9,775 nt of DNA from J088 sp003695505 [NCBI: Candidatus Dadabacteria bacterium] (GTDB taxonomy: Bacteria; J088), in the NCBI GenBank assembly GCA_003695505.1, contig RFIY01000059.1, forward strand, positions 1 to 9,775. The letters are read 5' to 3'. The first letter of the stretch is position 1. Every line of letters starts with the position of its first letter. This document shows positions 1 to 6,417 of this stretch, piece by piece. The notes under the pieces are model-generated. The model was not told the DNA's origin, searched no databases, and saw nothing but the letters and a program-made list of their open reading frames with translations. The position numbers and the translations under genes were made by a program.

Positions 1-107
1 CATCCGGATATGGCTGCACGATTGTGTCCACCGGGATATGATGCGGCACGGAATGCACGCGCCGCATCATATCCCGGTGGACACAATCGAGAAGCCATAT
101 CAGGATG
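1..107. repeat. 47-bp near-perfect inverted repeat with 13-nt loop
   Basis: Bases 1-47 are the reverse complement of bases 61-107 at 44 of 47 positions. The innermost 29 pairs (19-47 with 61-89) are perfect, and the mismatched pairs are 18/90, 16/92 and 6/102. The loop is bases 48-60. The pairing reaches the first base of the window, so the arms may be longer. The right arm lies in the reading frame of the downstream membrane protein, and the left arm is essentially the same coding sequence turned round. There is no U-tract after it, so it does not look like an intrinsic terminator. It may be a real palindromic element or a foldback chimera at a contig edge. The repeat itself is certain; its origin is not. 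Confidence 0.95.
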
Positions 108-1120
108 CCGTTCCAGAAGGGTCGGCCACGACGTCAACGTGGCTGAACCGCGGGCGCCGCTGGCTGCCGCTGTTCAGTTTTTGCGCCGGGATATGCAGTT
201 ACGCTTTGCTGGAGCGCGGCGAGGCCACAGCGCGATGGATCCCGTTGCTTCTGATCATCGGCTGGGTCGTTCAACCATATATCGCCGCCGCGCAGCGGCG
301 CACCGCGTTGCTCCAGGCATTGCCTCCGTCTGCGCTCGAATCTGCTGGAAACCTCGTTCTGCAGTCTGTGCAGCAGGAAAGCTTCTTCTTTGCGTTGCCG
401 TTTATCTATCGGGCAACGGTATGGGACAGTCCCTCGACCCTGTTCTCACTGATCGTCGGACTGGCTGGCGCCGTGTCGGTCATCGATCCGGTCTGGTCGC
501 GGTGGATTGCGCGGCATCGACTGTTGCTGACGCTATATCATGCCCTTGCGTTGTTCGTGGCCGCGCTTGTTGCGATACCGTTGCTGGCTGGTACAGACGC
601 AGCGACTGGCCTGATTGCCGCCGCCGCGCTGACGACACTGTTCGCGGTGCCGACGCTTTCGGGCTGGCGCGAATTTCGCCGGTGGCGGGCGTGGGGGCGC
701 CTGCTTCTGCTCGCGGTCATCGGAGGAATGCTGGCCTGGGTGGGGCGCGGATGGATCCCGCCGGCCCCGCTGCGCGTCGTCGATGCCGCGATAACACCAG
801 AGGTCATTGCCGACAAGCTGCGGGTTGGAAGCCCGAAGCAGGTCTGGACGGTTGCGGATTTGCGCGGAGGCGTTGTGGCCTATACACCGATCCGGGCGCC
901 CCTCGGATTGAATGAGGCCATATTTCACGAGTGGATCCACGAGGGCGAGCGCGTGGATCGGATTCAGCTCGACATCCGTGGCGGTCGCAAGGCCGGCTTT
1001 CGCACCTGGAGTCGTAAACAAAATTTTCCGGCGAATCCGGTGGGGCAGTGGCTCGTCGATGTCGTGACGGCCTACGGCCAGTTGCTCGGACGACTGCGTT
1101 TTACCGTGACGGCGCAGTGA
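38..1120 (+). CDS. DUF5924/DUF2914-type multi-pass membrane protein
   Basis: This encodes a protein of about 360 residues with an N-terminal membrane part and a C-terminal soluble domain. Hydrophobic stretches are visible near residues 42-58, 66-86, 132-152, 161-184, 186-206 and 219-238. The tail from about residue 285 carries the pattern I know from DUF2914: a His-Glu-Trp motif near 297, a Gly-Arg-Lys-Ala-Gly-Phe-Arg-Thr turn near 316-323, then GQWLVDVVT and an aromatic-rich end. The DUF2914 tail probably lies outside the cytoplasm; no biochemical function is known to me. The start is uncertain. ATG codons at 38, 41 and 53 are in frame, as is a GTG at 77, but the frame is open to the window edge and the first ATGs lie inside the left arm or loop of the inverted repeat. 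The true N-terminus could therefore be upstream, or the first ~100 bases could be artefactual. The 3' end overlaps the convergent peroxidase gene by 20 nt. Confidence 0.82.
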   Translation: MMRHGMHAPHHIPVDTIEKPYQDAVPEGSATTSTWLNRGRRWLPLFSFCAGICSYALLERGEATARWIPLLLIIGWVVQPYIAAAQRRTALLQALPPSALESAGNLVLQSVQQESFFFALPFIYRATVWDSPSTLFSLIVGLAGAVSVIDPVWSRWIARHRLLLTLYHALALFVAALVAIPLLAGTDAATGLIAAAALTTLFAVPTLSGWREFRRWRAWGRLLLLAVIGGMLAWVGRGWIPPAPLRVVDAAITPEVIADKLRVGSPKQVWTVADLRGGVVAYTPIRAPLGLNEAIFHEWIHEGERVDRIQLDIRGGRKAGFRTWSRKQNFPANPVGQWLVDVVTAYGQLLGRLRFTVTAQ

Positions 1121-2398
1121 CCGGATGACGCAGTCTGGGCAAGGCTGATTCATCGGTGAGCGATTCGAGAAAGGCGACCAGCTCCGCCTGTTCTTGGGCG
1201 TTCAGAAACAGGGGGTGCATAAAATCTTCGCGGTGCCCCAGTGGTGGTTTGCCTGGCAGCTCACTGTAAAATCGTACGACGTCGCGCAACGTCGCGAAGC
1301 GTCCGTCGTGCATATAGGGCGCTGTTCTTGCAATGTTGCGCAAGGTCGGCGTCTTGAACTGGCCGAGCTGCTCGGTCGTGCGTACAAGGCGGCTAACCAG
1401 CGTCCCGATGCGTGCGTGGCGATTGTCGCTATACGCACCCAGGCTGTTGAACGGATCATGTTGCAGCAGAAGAATCCCGCGGTAGCGACCCGGATCCAGC
1501 GGGTCATCCGGCAGACGCGACAGAACGTTGTGAAATTCGCCATCCGTAAAGTTCGAGCCAGTGTGGCAGACGAAGCAGTTTGCCCGGCCAAAGAACAGGC
1601 GTGCGCCACGCAGCGCGGAACCGCTCAGGTAGCCTCCGCCAGAAGGATCACCTGAACGACGGGCTGCCACATAGTGGTCGAACGGGCTGTCGCGACTGAC
1701 GATCGTGCGTTCGAAGGCAGCGATCGCCTTGGTCACATTCGTCAGCACGCGGTTGACCTCGGCGCGGTCGTCCTGCGCCATCGCCATCCACGCCCGCTGA
1801 TGCGGGTGTGCCGGGTCTGTCGTGACCGGACGCGCGTGACGCGGGAAACGGCTGCGCAGGCTCAGCGGTGGCAACGGGCCGAAGATCGTTTCATACTGGC
1901 GGCGCAGATCCTCGGCTTCGTAAATGGTGGTCGCGATGAAGTTGCGGTCACTGCCCATTTCGACAGGGTTCTCAAGGGGCTGAACGGCCTGTGCCCAGAG
2001 GCTGTCCGTGCGCCCATCCCAGAATACCAGCGTTGCCATGCAACGTTCCATAATGTCGGCGTATGGCGCGCGGCTGTGCCGACACCGACCGCAAATCGTC
2101 GCCGATCGGTAAAGGACTTGTCAGGATCGTGACAGCTCGCGCAACTGAAGGCGCCCGATGGACTCAGGCGAGTGTCATAGAAGAGAGCGCGTCCAAAGGC
2201 GATGGCGCGCGGATTGTCTGCCCAGCGGTTGGTCGGGTCGCTCGGCCGCGGCGGCAGTGGACTGTGGTCAAGCATGATGGCGTCAATTTCAGCCGTGGTC
2301 AGGTCGCCGACCGCCGTCGGTACGGCGGGATCACTCAGACAGCCCGTTAGCACGAGCGCCAGCAGCAGCGTCACGCACTTCGCTTCAGGGGCGCACAT
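1101..2398 (-). pseudogene. Di-heme cytochrome c peroxidase / MauG family lipoprotein, interrupted by a one-base frameshift
   Basis: Two overlapping minus-strand frames together make one MauG/CcpA-type di-heme enzyme, a family that reduces peroxide or oxidises a partner protein in the cell envelope. The upstream frame starts MCAPEAKCVT and has a lipobox LTGC (Cys20) and the first heme site CASCH (residues 86-90). It continues to WQRWY and then goes out of frame. The other frame resumes at FWDGR, where the family normally reads straight on, and carries the second heme site CFVCH (about 275-279) and PYMHDGRFATL with the usual Met (about 363). Restoring one base near 2022-2025 (T run on the minus strand, tattctgg to tatttctgg) gives 432 residues, a normal family length. 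I chose the ATG at 2398 because it puts the lipobox at a normal distance; an upstream ATG at 2440 is in frame. The start overlaps the YtkA-like gene by 14 nt with no clear ribosome binding site, suggesting translational coupling. A sequencing error at the homopolymer is as likely as a real mutation. Confidence 0.88.
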
Positions 2399-2801
2399 GG
2401 ATATCAAAGGCGACCTGCGTGGTGGTCGGTGCGGTTCCAACCGTCACGATCAACTGCCAGTGCCCCGGCATCTGGAACAACATCGGATCGGCTCGCCACA
2501 GACCCGGTTCGATCGGGACGACCTCGGGGCGAACCGGCATGCCGTGGTTGTGGGCAGGCATGCGCGCATCAACCTGGACGGCCGCGGTCGCGGGCAGCGG
2601 CCCCGCGGCGGACTCAACAGCGATGATGACCGGGAACGGTTCGTTCAGCGGAATTGTGCCAGTCGGCAGGCGATAGCTGATGGTCAGGCCATTGGCATGT
2701 GCTTCCTTCGCTGGTGGCGGCGGTGTGTCCGGCGTACACGAAGCTGCGATGAGCAGGAACGACACTGCACAGGAGCGAAGGACGGTGCTGGTTCGGAACA
2801 T
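2385..2801 (-). CDS. YtkA-like His/Met-rich lipoprotein
   Basis: This is a 138-residue protein with a short basic-hydrophobic signal peptide ending in a lipobox (AASC, Cys22), so it is probably lipid-anchored in the envelope. A Pro-rich linker (27-30) precedes a single beta-sandwich-like domain. The core motif MPAHNHGMPV (81-90), followed by a Gly-Leu-Trp turn (100-102) and MLFQMPGHWQL (107-117), matches what I know as the YtkA-like/FixH-like fold. The cluster of Met and His (M81, H84, H86, M88, M107, M111, H114) would suit a copper site, but that is inference. It lies directly upstream of the di-heme peroxidase and overlaps it by 14 nt, so the two are probably co-expressed and may interact. 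The ATG at 2801 is only 31 nt after the tRNA-Ala gene, and only a weak Shine-Dalgarno (GAG) precedes it. Confidence 0.82.
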   Translation of the reverse strand: MFRTSTVLRSCAVSFLLIAASCTPDTPPPPAKEAHANGLTISYRLPTGTIPLNEPFPVIIAVESAAGPLPATAAVQVDARMPAHNHGMPVRPEVVPIEPGLWRADPMLFQMPGHWQLIVTVGTAPTTTQVAFDIHVRP

Positions 2802-2832
2802 CAGGACTCGCGATCGGCGCGGCGAAACGGGT

Positions 2833-2905
2833 TGGAGGTGAGGGGATTCGAACCCCTGACCTTGTCGATGCGAACGACACGCTCTCCCAACTGAGCTACA
2901 CCCCC
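2833..2905 (-). tRNA. tRNA-Ala(CGC)
   Basis: This is a 73-nt cloverleaf read by eye on the minus strand. The acceptor is GGGGGTG paired with CACCTCC, the D stem is GCTC/GAGC, the anticodon stem TGTCG/CGACA encloses loop TTCGCAT, the variable loop is AGGTC, and the T stem AGGGG/CCCCT encloses TTCGAAT. The anticodon is CGC (bases 2872-2870), which reads GCG (Ala). The acceptor stem contains a G3:U70 pair, the identity element for alanyl-tRNA synthetase, which agrees with the anticodon. The discriminator is A73. The genome continues with ACC, so the 3' CCA is not encoded and would have to be added by CCA-adding enzyme. It sits between the GH13 gene and the YtkA-like gene on the same strand. Confidence 0.96.
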
Positions 2906-2981
2906 GGATTGTCTCTGAAAACGATCCACTCCGCTCGACGGCGTCATCGAACGACCTTTCAGCGAAGCGAACCTGAAGTTC

Positions 2982-4565
2982 TTATTTTACAACACCTGGA
3001 TCCAGCAGGATCATCGCGCCCGGGGGGAGTGGCGTACCGGCAGAAATGGTCTCACCGCTCAGCAAATCTGTCCCACCTGGTAGCGTGGCGGGCCAGACGG
3101 CGGTCGTCAGCCGTGAGGTGTTCAAACCGACGACGCTTTCGCCCCGGGCAAAGACCCAGAGCTGGCGATCGCGATGTAGCGCGCGGTAGTCACCGGTCTG
3201 AAGGCCAGGCAGGGCATTGCGCCAATGGATCAGGCGCCGGACGTGAGCCAGCAGGCTGTGCGCTTCGGAAAGCTGAGCTGACCAGGTGCGGCGCGCTGCA
3301 TTCGGCGCAAACGGCAGGTGGGGTGTGCCAGATGTAAAACCATACGCCGGAACGGTGGTGTCCCAGGGCATTGGTGTGCGAGAGCCGTCGCGCCAGTCGA
3401 CACGGAACGTGTCGCCCGACGTCAGGCCAAGCTCGTCACCCATCCAGATGAATGGTACGCCAGGCAGCGTCAGTAGCGCCGAGAAGGCGAGTTCCAGGCG
3501 TTCGGGATCATCGCCGAGAATCTCGGCAATTCGCGGTGTGTCGTGATTTCCGATAATCAGCGCCCAGACACTGTCGTCGCGCAATGTGTCCAGCGACAGG
3601 TCGACGGCTGCGGCCGCCGCACGATTGCTGCCGCCGAGAAGCATTTCGTAGAGTGCGAACATCAGCTCGAAGTTGAAGATCGCGGGGTCCGCATCTTTTC
3701 CAAAAAAATCGTGATTCTGCTCGAAGGTACCCCAGATCTCACCGACGAAGCCGCGTGCGTTGCCGTCGGGGCCGCCAATCACTTCGCGCAGTCGCTTGTG
3801 AAACGCCGCCGTTGCCGTGGTGTGGCTGCAGAAATTGCCAGACTCGATGTAGCGATCCGGGACATCGAAACGGAAGCCGTCCACACCGCGATCCATCCAG
3901 AAACGCAACACGTCGAGTACCGCATCCTGAACCCGAGGGTTGGCCAGATTGAGGTCGGGTTGCCGCGGCAGGAACTGGTGGAAGTAGTACAGGTCAAGAT
4001 CCTTGACATAGGTCCAGCGATCTGGCCCAAATGGGTGGATCGGTGGCACGTCACTGCACGTCGTGACCGGCTCCGTAGCCCAGACGAAGTAATCGAAGTA
4101 CGGACTGGACGGGCCCGTCAACGCCGATTGAAACCAGTCGTGCTGGTCACTGGTATGGTTGAACACCATGTCGAGCCAGACGAGAATGCCGTGTTCGTGC
4201 GCGGCATCGACGAAGGCATCGAAATCGGTCAAGGTGCCGTAGTCCGGGTGGATATCGGTATAGTCCGACACGTCGTAACCACTGTCGGCCAGGGGAGATG
4301 GAAAGATTGGCATCAGCCAGATCCCGCCGATCCCCAGGTCCGCAAGCTCGTCGAGACGGTCGACCATGCCACGCAGATCGCCGATGCCGTCGCCATCGCT
4401 GTCCTGCATGCTGCGGATCCAGGCTTCGTAAAACACCCGCGAGCGCCAGTCCCGCGCATTGGCCTGAAGCGTGGTCGATGGTGGCTCCGGAACTTGCGGG
4501 GCCGGGTGCGCAACGGTGCAACCGGCGATCCAGAGCAGGCAGGCGAGCCACCGCATCCGGTCCAT
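2982..4565 (-). CDS. GH13 alpha-amylase/alpha-glucosidase family lipoprotein
   Basis: This encodes a retaining glycoside hydrolase of the alpha-amylase family (GH13), acting on alpha-glucans or short malto-/isomalto-oligosaccharides outside the cytoplasm. Counting from the ATG at 4565 (527 residues), the signal peptide ends in lipobox IAGC (Cys16). The catalytic barrel begins near residue 40 with VFYEAWIRSMQDSDGDG, whose DSDGDGIGDL (55-64) resembles the calcium loop of oligo-1,6-glucosidase-like members. The four conserved regions are all present: DMVFNH (132-137), GFRFDVPDR with nucleophile Asp234, GEIW with acid/base Glu276, and GNHDTPR with transition-state Asp342. A short C-terminal beta domain follows to the stop. 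A TTG at 4577 and an ATG at 4556 are alternative starts, and none has a strong ribosome binding site. The exact substrate cannot be read from sequence. No sugar transporter or regulator is adjacent. Confidence 0.92.
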   Translation of the reverse strand: MDRMRWLACLLWIAGCTVAHPAPQVPEPPSTTLQANARDWRSRVFYEAWIRSMQDSDGDGIGDLRGMVDRLDELADLGIGGIWLMPIFPSPLADSGYDVSDYTDIHPDYGTLTDFDAFVDAAHEHGILVWLDMVFNHTSDQHDWFQSALTGPSSPYFDYFVWATEPVTTCSDVPPIHPFGPDRWTYVKDLDLYYFHQFLPRQPDLNLANPRVQDAVLDVLRFWMDRGVDGFRFDVPDRYIESGNFCSHTTATAAFHKRLREVIGGPDGNARGFVGEIWGTFEQNHDFFGKDADPAIFNFELMFALYEMLLGGSNRAAAAAVDLSLDTLRDDSVWALIIGNHDTPRIAEILGDDPERLELAFSALLTLPGVPFIWMGDELGLTSGDTFRVDWRDGSRTPMPWDTTVPAYGFTSGTPHLPFAPNAARRTWSAQLSEAHSLLAHVRRLIHWRNALPGLQTGDYRALHRDRQLWVFARGESVVGLNTSRLTTAVWPATLPGGTDLLSGETISAGTPLPPGAMILLDPGVVK

Positions 4566-4661
4566 GAACAGGGTCAACTATTCGACTCGACTGTGGTGTG
4601 AAGCTGAAGCGGACACATACGGTTTCGCGTTTCCGTGTACCTGGCTGGCGCGGCAAGGTTT

Positions 4662-4688
4662 ATCATAAGACGGCAGCCCCCTTGTCGA
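4662..4688 (-). promoter_or_regulatory. Possible sigma-70-like promoter for the GH13 gene
   Basis: On the minus strand, TCGACA (4688-4683) resembles a -35 box and TATGAT (4667-4662) a -10 box. They are separated by 15 bp, shorter than the ideal 17. Transcription would start near 4655, leaving a leader of about 90 nt before the GH13 ATG. The spacer 4566-4722 is divergent, so it should also hold a promoter for the plus-strand gene at 4723. I see no convincing boxes for that, though TATCAT at 4661-4666 overlaps the same site. Confidence 0.3.
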
Positions 4689-4722
4689 CCATCCGGGTGG
4701 CGCCGATCACCATGGAGCATAG

Positions 4723-5403
4723 ATGACAGCGGACAAAAAATCACGTCTCGATCAACTTTCCGTACTGGTTGGCCGATTGCGGCAGATCGATGTGGACCAG
4801 CTTCGGCAGGGCTGGTTGCTGGTGCCACAGCCGTGGCTGCAGGAAGCCATCACTGCGCTGGCCCAACGGCAGCAGGCGGTCGAATCTGCCTCGTTGACGC
4901 TGGAGGACGGTGTCGGTCTGCTCGAGTTGTCCATGCGTGCCGAAGGGTTGCGTCCAAGGGCCATCTTGCGGAGCAAGGTGCGGATCGAAGAATTTGCGTT
5001 GACGAAGACGCGTGGCATCGCGATTCTTGTTTTCGATACCGCGCCGGATATCTCCGTCGAGGCGCAGGGTCTGTTTGGTCGCTACGGCGCGACGGCCATC
5101 GCCCGGGCGCTCGAGCGGTTGTTCGAGAGCGAAGAAGCGCAACGCAGGCTGCAGACACGGCACGAAATCTGGGAGCTGAGCTGGCCGCGCCTGACGATTT
5201 ACCTCGATCGCATCGAAGCCATCAGGCGCCTGCGCGACACCACACTGGCCGGCCTGGGACTGCTCGACCTCGTCGCATTCGGCCCGGCTGAGGTGCTGCC
5301 CGAAGGCATTCGCATCCGCGTGCGTTCGACCGGTCTCGGGCATGCGGTGGAGGTCGGCGGCAAGGGCTTGCTGCGATGGTTGAAGCGTCGCCGCGGCGGG
5401 TGA
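4723..5403 (+). CDS. Conserved-looking hypothetical cytoplasmic protein
   Basis: I do not recognise this 226-residue protein. It has no signal peptide or membrane segment. The N-terminal half is helical in character and rich in Gln, Leu and Arg (residues 1-55). Beta-like stretches follow, alternating hydrophobic and charged residues (about 56-110, including LTLEDGVGLLELSMR and IAILVFDTAP). An amphipathic helical region covers 120-180, and another beta stretch with a basic tail ends the protein (LKRRRGG). Coding is supported by length, GC-rich third positions, a Shine-Dalgarno-like TGGAG five bases before the ATG, and a fit with neither neighbour. It is divergent from the GH13 gene. An 87-nt gap separates its stop from the sulfotransferase start, so a link to that pair is possible but unproven. 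Confidence 0.75.
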   Translation: MTADKKSRLDQLSVLVGRLRQIDVDQLRQGWLLVPQPWLQEAITALAQRQQAVESASLTLEDGVGLLELSMRAEGLRPRAILRSKVRIEEFALTKTRGIAILVFDTAPDISVEAQGLFGRYGATAIARALERLFESEEAQRRLQTRHEIWELSWPRLTIYLDRIEAIRRLRDTTLAGLGLLDLVAFGPAEVLPEGIRIRVRSTGLGHAVEVGGKGLLRWLKRRRGG

Positions 5404-5408
5404 TCGGT

Positions 5409-5414
5409 TACAAT
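5409..5414 (+). promoter_or_regulatory. Possible -10 box before the sulfotransferase gene
   Basis: TACAAT lies just after the stop of the preceding gene, about 76 nt before the preferred ATG of the sulfotransferase. No -35 box is well spaced: TTGAAG at 5380-5385 is 23 bp away. A short GGCG/CGCC inverted pair (5423-5437) lies in the presumed leader. The sulfotransferase pair may have its own weak promoter here or be read through from the upstream gene. Confidence 0.25.
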
Positions 5415-5490
5415 CACAACAGGGCGTTTGTTGCGCCAGCTTCATCCGAAATCGCAAGCCGCCACCGGTTTTGATCCGGGATGCTCAGCC

Positions 5491-6417
5491 ATGCCTACGA
5501 CATCTTCTGCAGGGTTCTGGTCGGATCTGGCGATCCGCGCCCGTAACATTCACAAACCATTTTTTTCGGCGATCGGCGAGCATATTTCGCCCCCGCGTGT
5601 GATCGAGCGGATGCGCGCGGAGCTGTTTCTGATCTCGTACCCCAAGACCGGACGTACCTGGCTGAGAATGTTGATGAAGACCGCGCTGCATCGGCATTAT
5701 GGCGTGCCGATCAGTGATCCGCTGGAATTCCACGAGCTGAGCAACCGTTTTGCGGACATGCCGAGAATTGCCGTCGTGCACGACGACGAACCGCACTGGA
5801 AGCGTCCCGCGCAGCTCACGACCGACAAGTCGCGCTGGTACCACGACAAGCGCGTGATCCTGATGGTCCGGGATCCCCGGGATACAATCGTGTCGCTGTA
5901 CCATCAGATGTCGAAACGCTGGAAGGTGTTTCGTCCAGAGTGGGTGACGATGTCCGAGTTTTTCTGGAGCGAGCGCGGTGGCTTCGACACGATGATCCGG
6001 TATTACAACATCTGGGCGGATCAGCGTGACGCGCCACGCGATTTGCTGATGGTGCGCTACGAGGATCTGCATGCCGACACCGCCGGAGAGCTGCGGCGGG
6101 TGCTGGATTTTCTCGGGGTCCGCGGTGTTGACGACAGCACGATCGCCGATGCGATCGAAGAGAACCGCATCGAACGCGTGCGCAAACGTGAGGCCGCAGG
6201 CGAATTCCGAACGCACCGACTGCAGCCCGGCGTCAAGGGAGACCCGTCTTCGATGAAGGCACGCAAAGGCAAAATCGGTGGATTTGTCGAAGAATTGCCG
6301 TGGGCCGATGTGGTGCGGGCGACGGAGCGGATACGCACCGAACTGGATCCATGGTACGGATACGACGGGATCACGCTGCCAGAACAGCCTGCTGACATCA
6401 GCAAGGACGGGTCGTGA
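5491..6417 (+). CDS. PAPS-dependent sulfotransferase family protein
   Basis: This transfers a sulfuryl group from 3'-phosphoadenosine-5'-phosphosulfate (PAPS) to an acceptor hydroxyl or amine, in the cytosol as no signal peptide or membrane segment is seen. From the ATG at 5491 it has 308 residues, a normal length for cytosolic-type sulfotransferases. The 5'-phosphosulfate loop is SYPKTGRTWLRML (49-61, with Lys52). The 3'-phosphate motif is RDPRDTIVSLYH (127-138), and RYEDL follows at 189-193. The C-terminal RKGKIGGF (258-265) matches the family's second 3'-phosphate/PAPS loop. The frame is open further upstream to a TTG at 5428. I prefer the ATG because the extra residues look unlike a protein start and GGGA precedes the ATG. 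It overlaps the nucleotidyltransferase gene by 4 nt, implying coupled translation. The acceptor is unknown; the neighbours suggest a glycan, lipid or other small molecule. Confidence 0.9.
   Translation: MPTTSSAGFWSDLAIRARNIHKPFFSAIGEHISPPRVIERMRAELFLISYPKTGRTWLRMLMKTALHRHYGVPISDPLEFHELSNRFADMPRIAVVHDDEPHWKRPAQLTTDKSRWYHDKRVILMVRDPRDTIVSLYHQMSKRWKVFRPEWVTMSEFFWSERGGFDTMIRYYNIWADQRDAPRDLLMVRYEDLHADTAGELRRVLDFLGVRGVDDSTIADAIEENRIERVRKREAAGEFRTHRLQPGVKGDPSSMKARKGKIGGFVEELPWADVVRATERIRTELDPWYGYDGITLPEQPADISKDGS

Noticed and set aside
10-915. 301-residue plus-strand open frame in another phase over the membrane protein
   Set aside because: Its translation is Arg/Ala/Cys-rich without domain patterns, while the competing frame has regular membrane segments and a DUF2914-like tail.
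2833-2905. tRNA gene as an attachment site for an integrated element
   Set aside because: There is no integrase, no repeated 3' tRNA fragment and no composition shift nearby.
2906-2981. Possible terminator after the GH13 gene (TTCAG/CTGAA stem)
   Set aside because: It has only a 5-bp stem with a 10-nt loop and no T-rich tract; it could arise by chance.
3543-4601. 352-residue plus-strand open frame across the GH13 region
   Set aside because: It is antisense to a gene with all four GH13 catalytic motifs, and its own translation has no recognisable domain.
4741-5457. 238-residue minus-strand open frame opposite the hypothetical protein at 4723
   Set aside because: It lacks a ribosome binding site and ordered hydrophobic patterning; the plus-strand frame has a Shine-Dalgarno, better codon use and a sensible position before the next gene.
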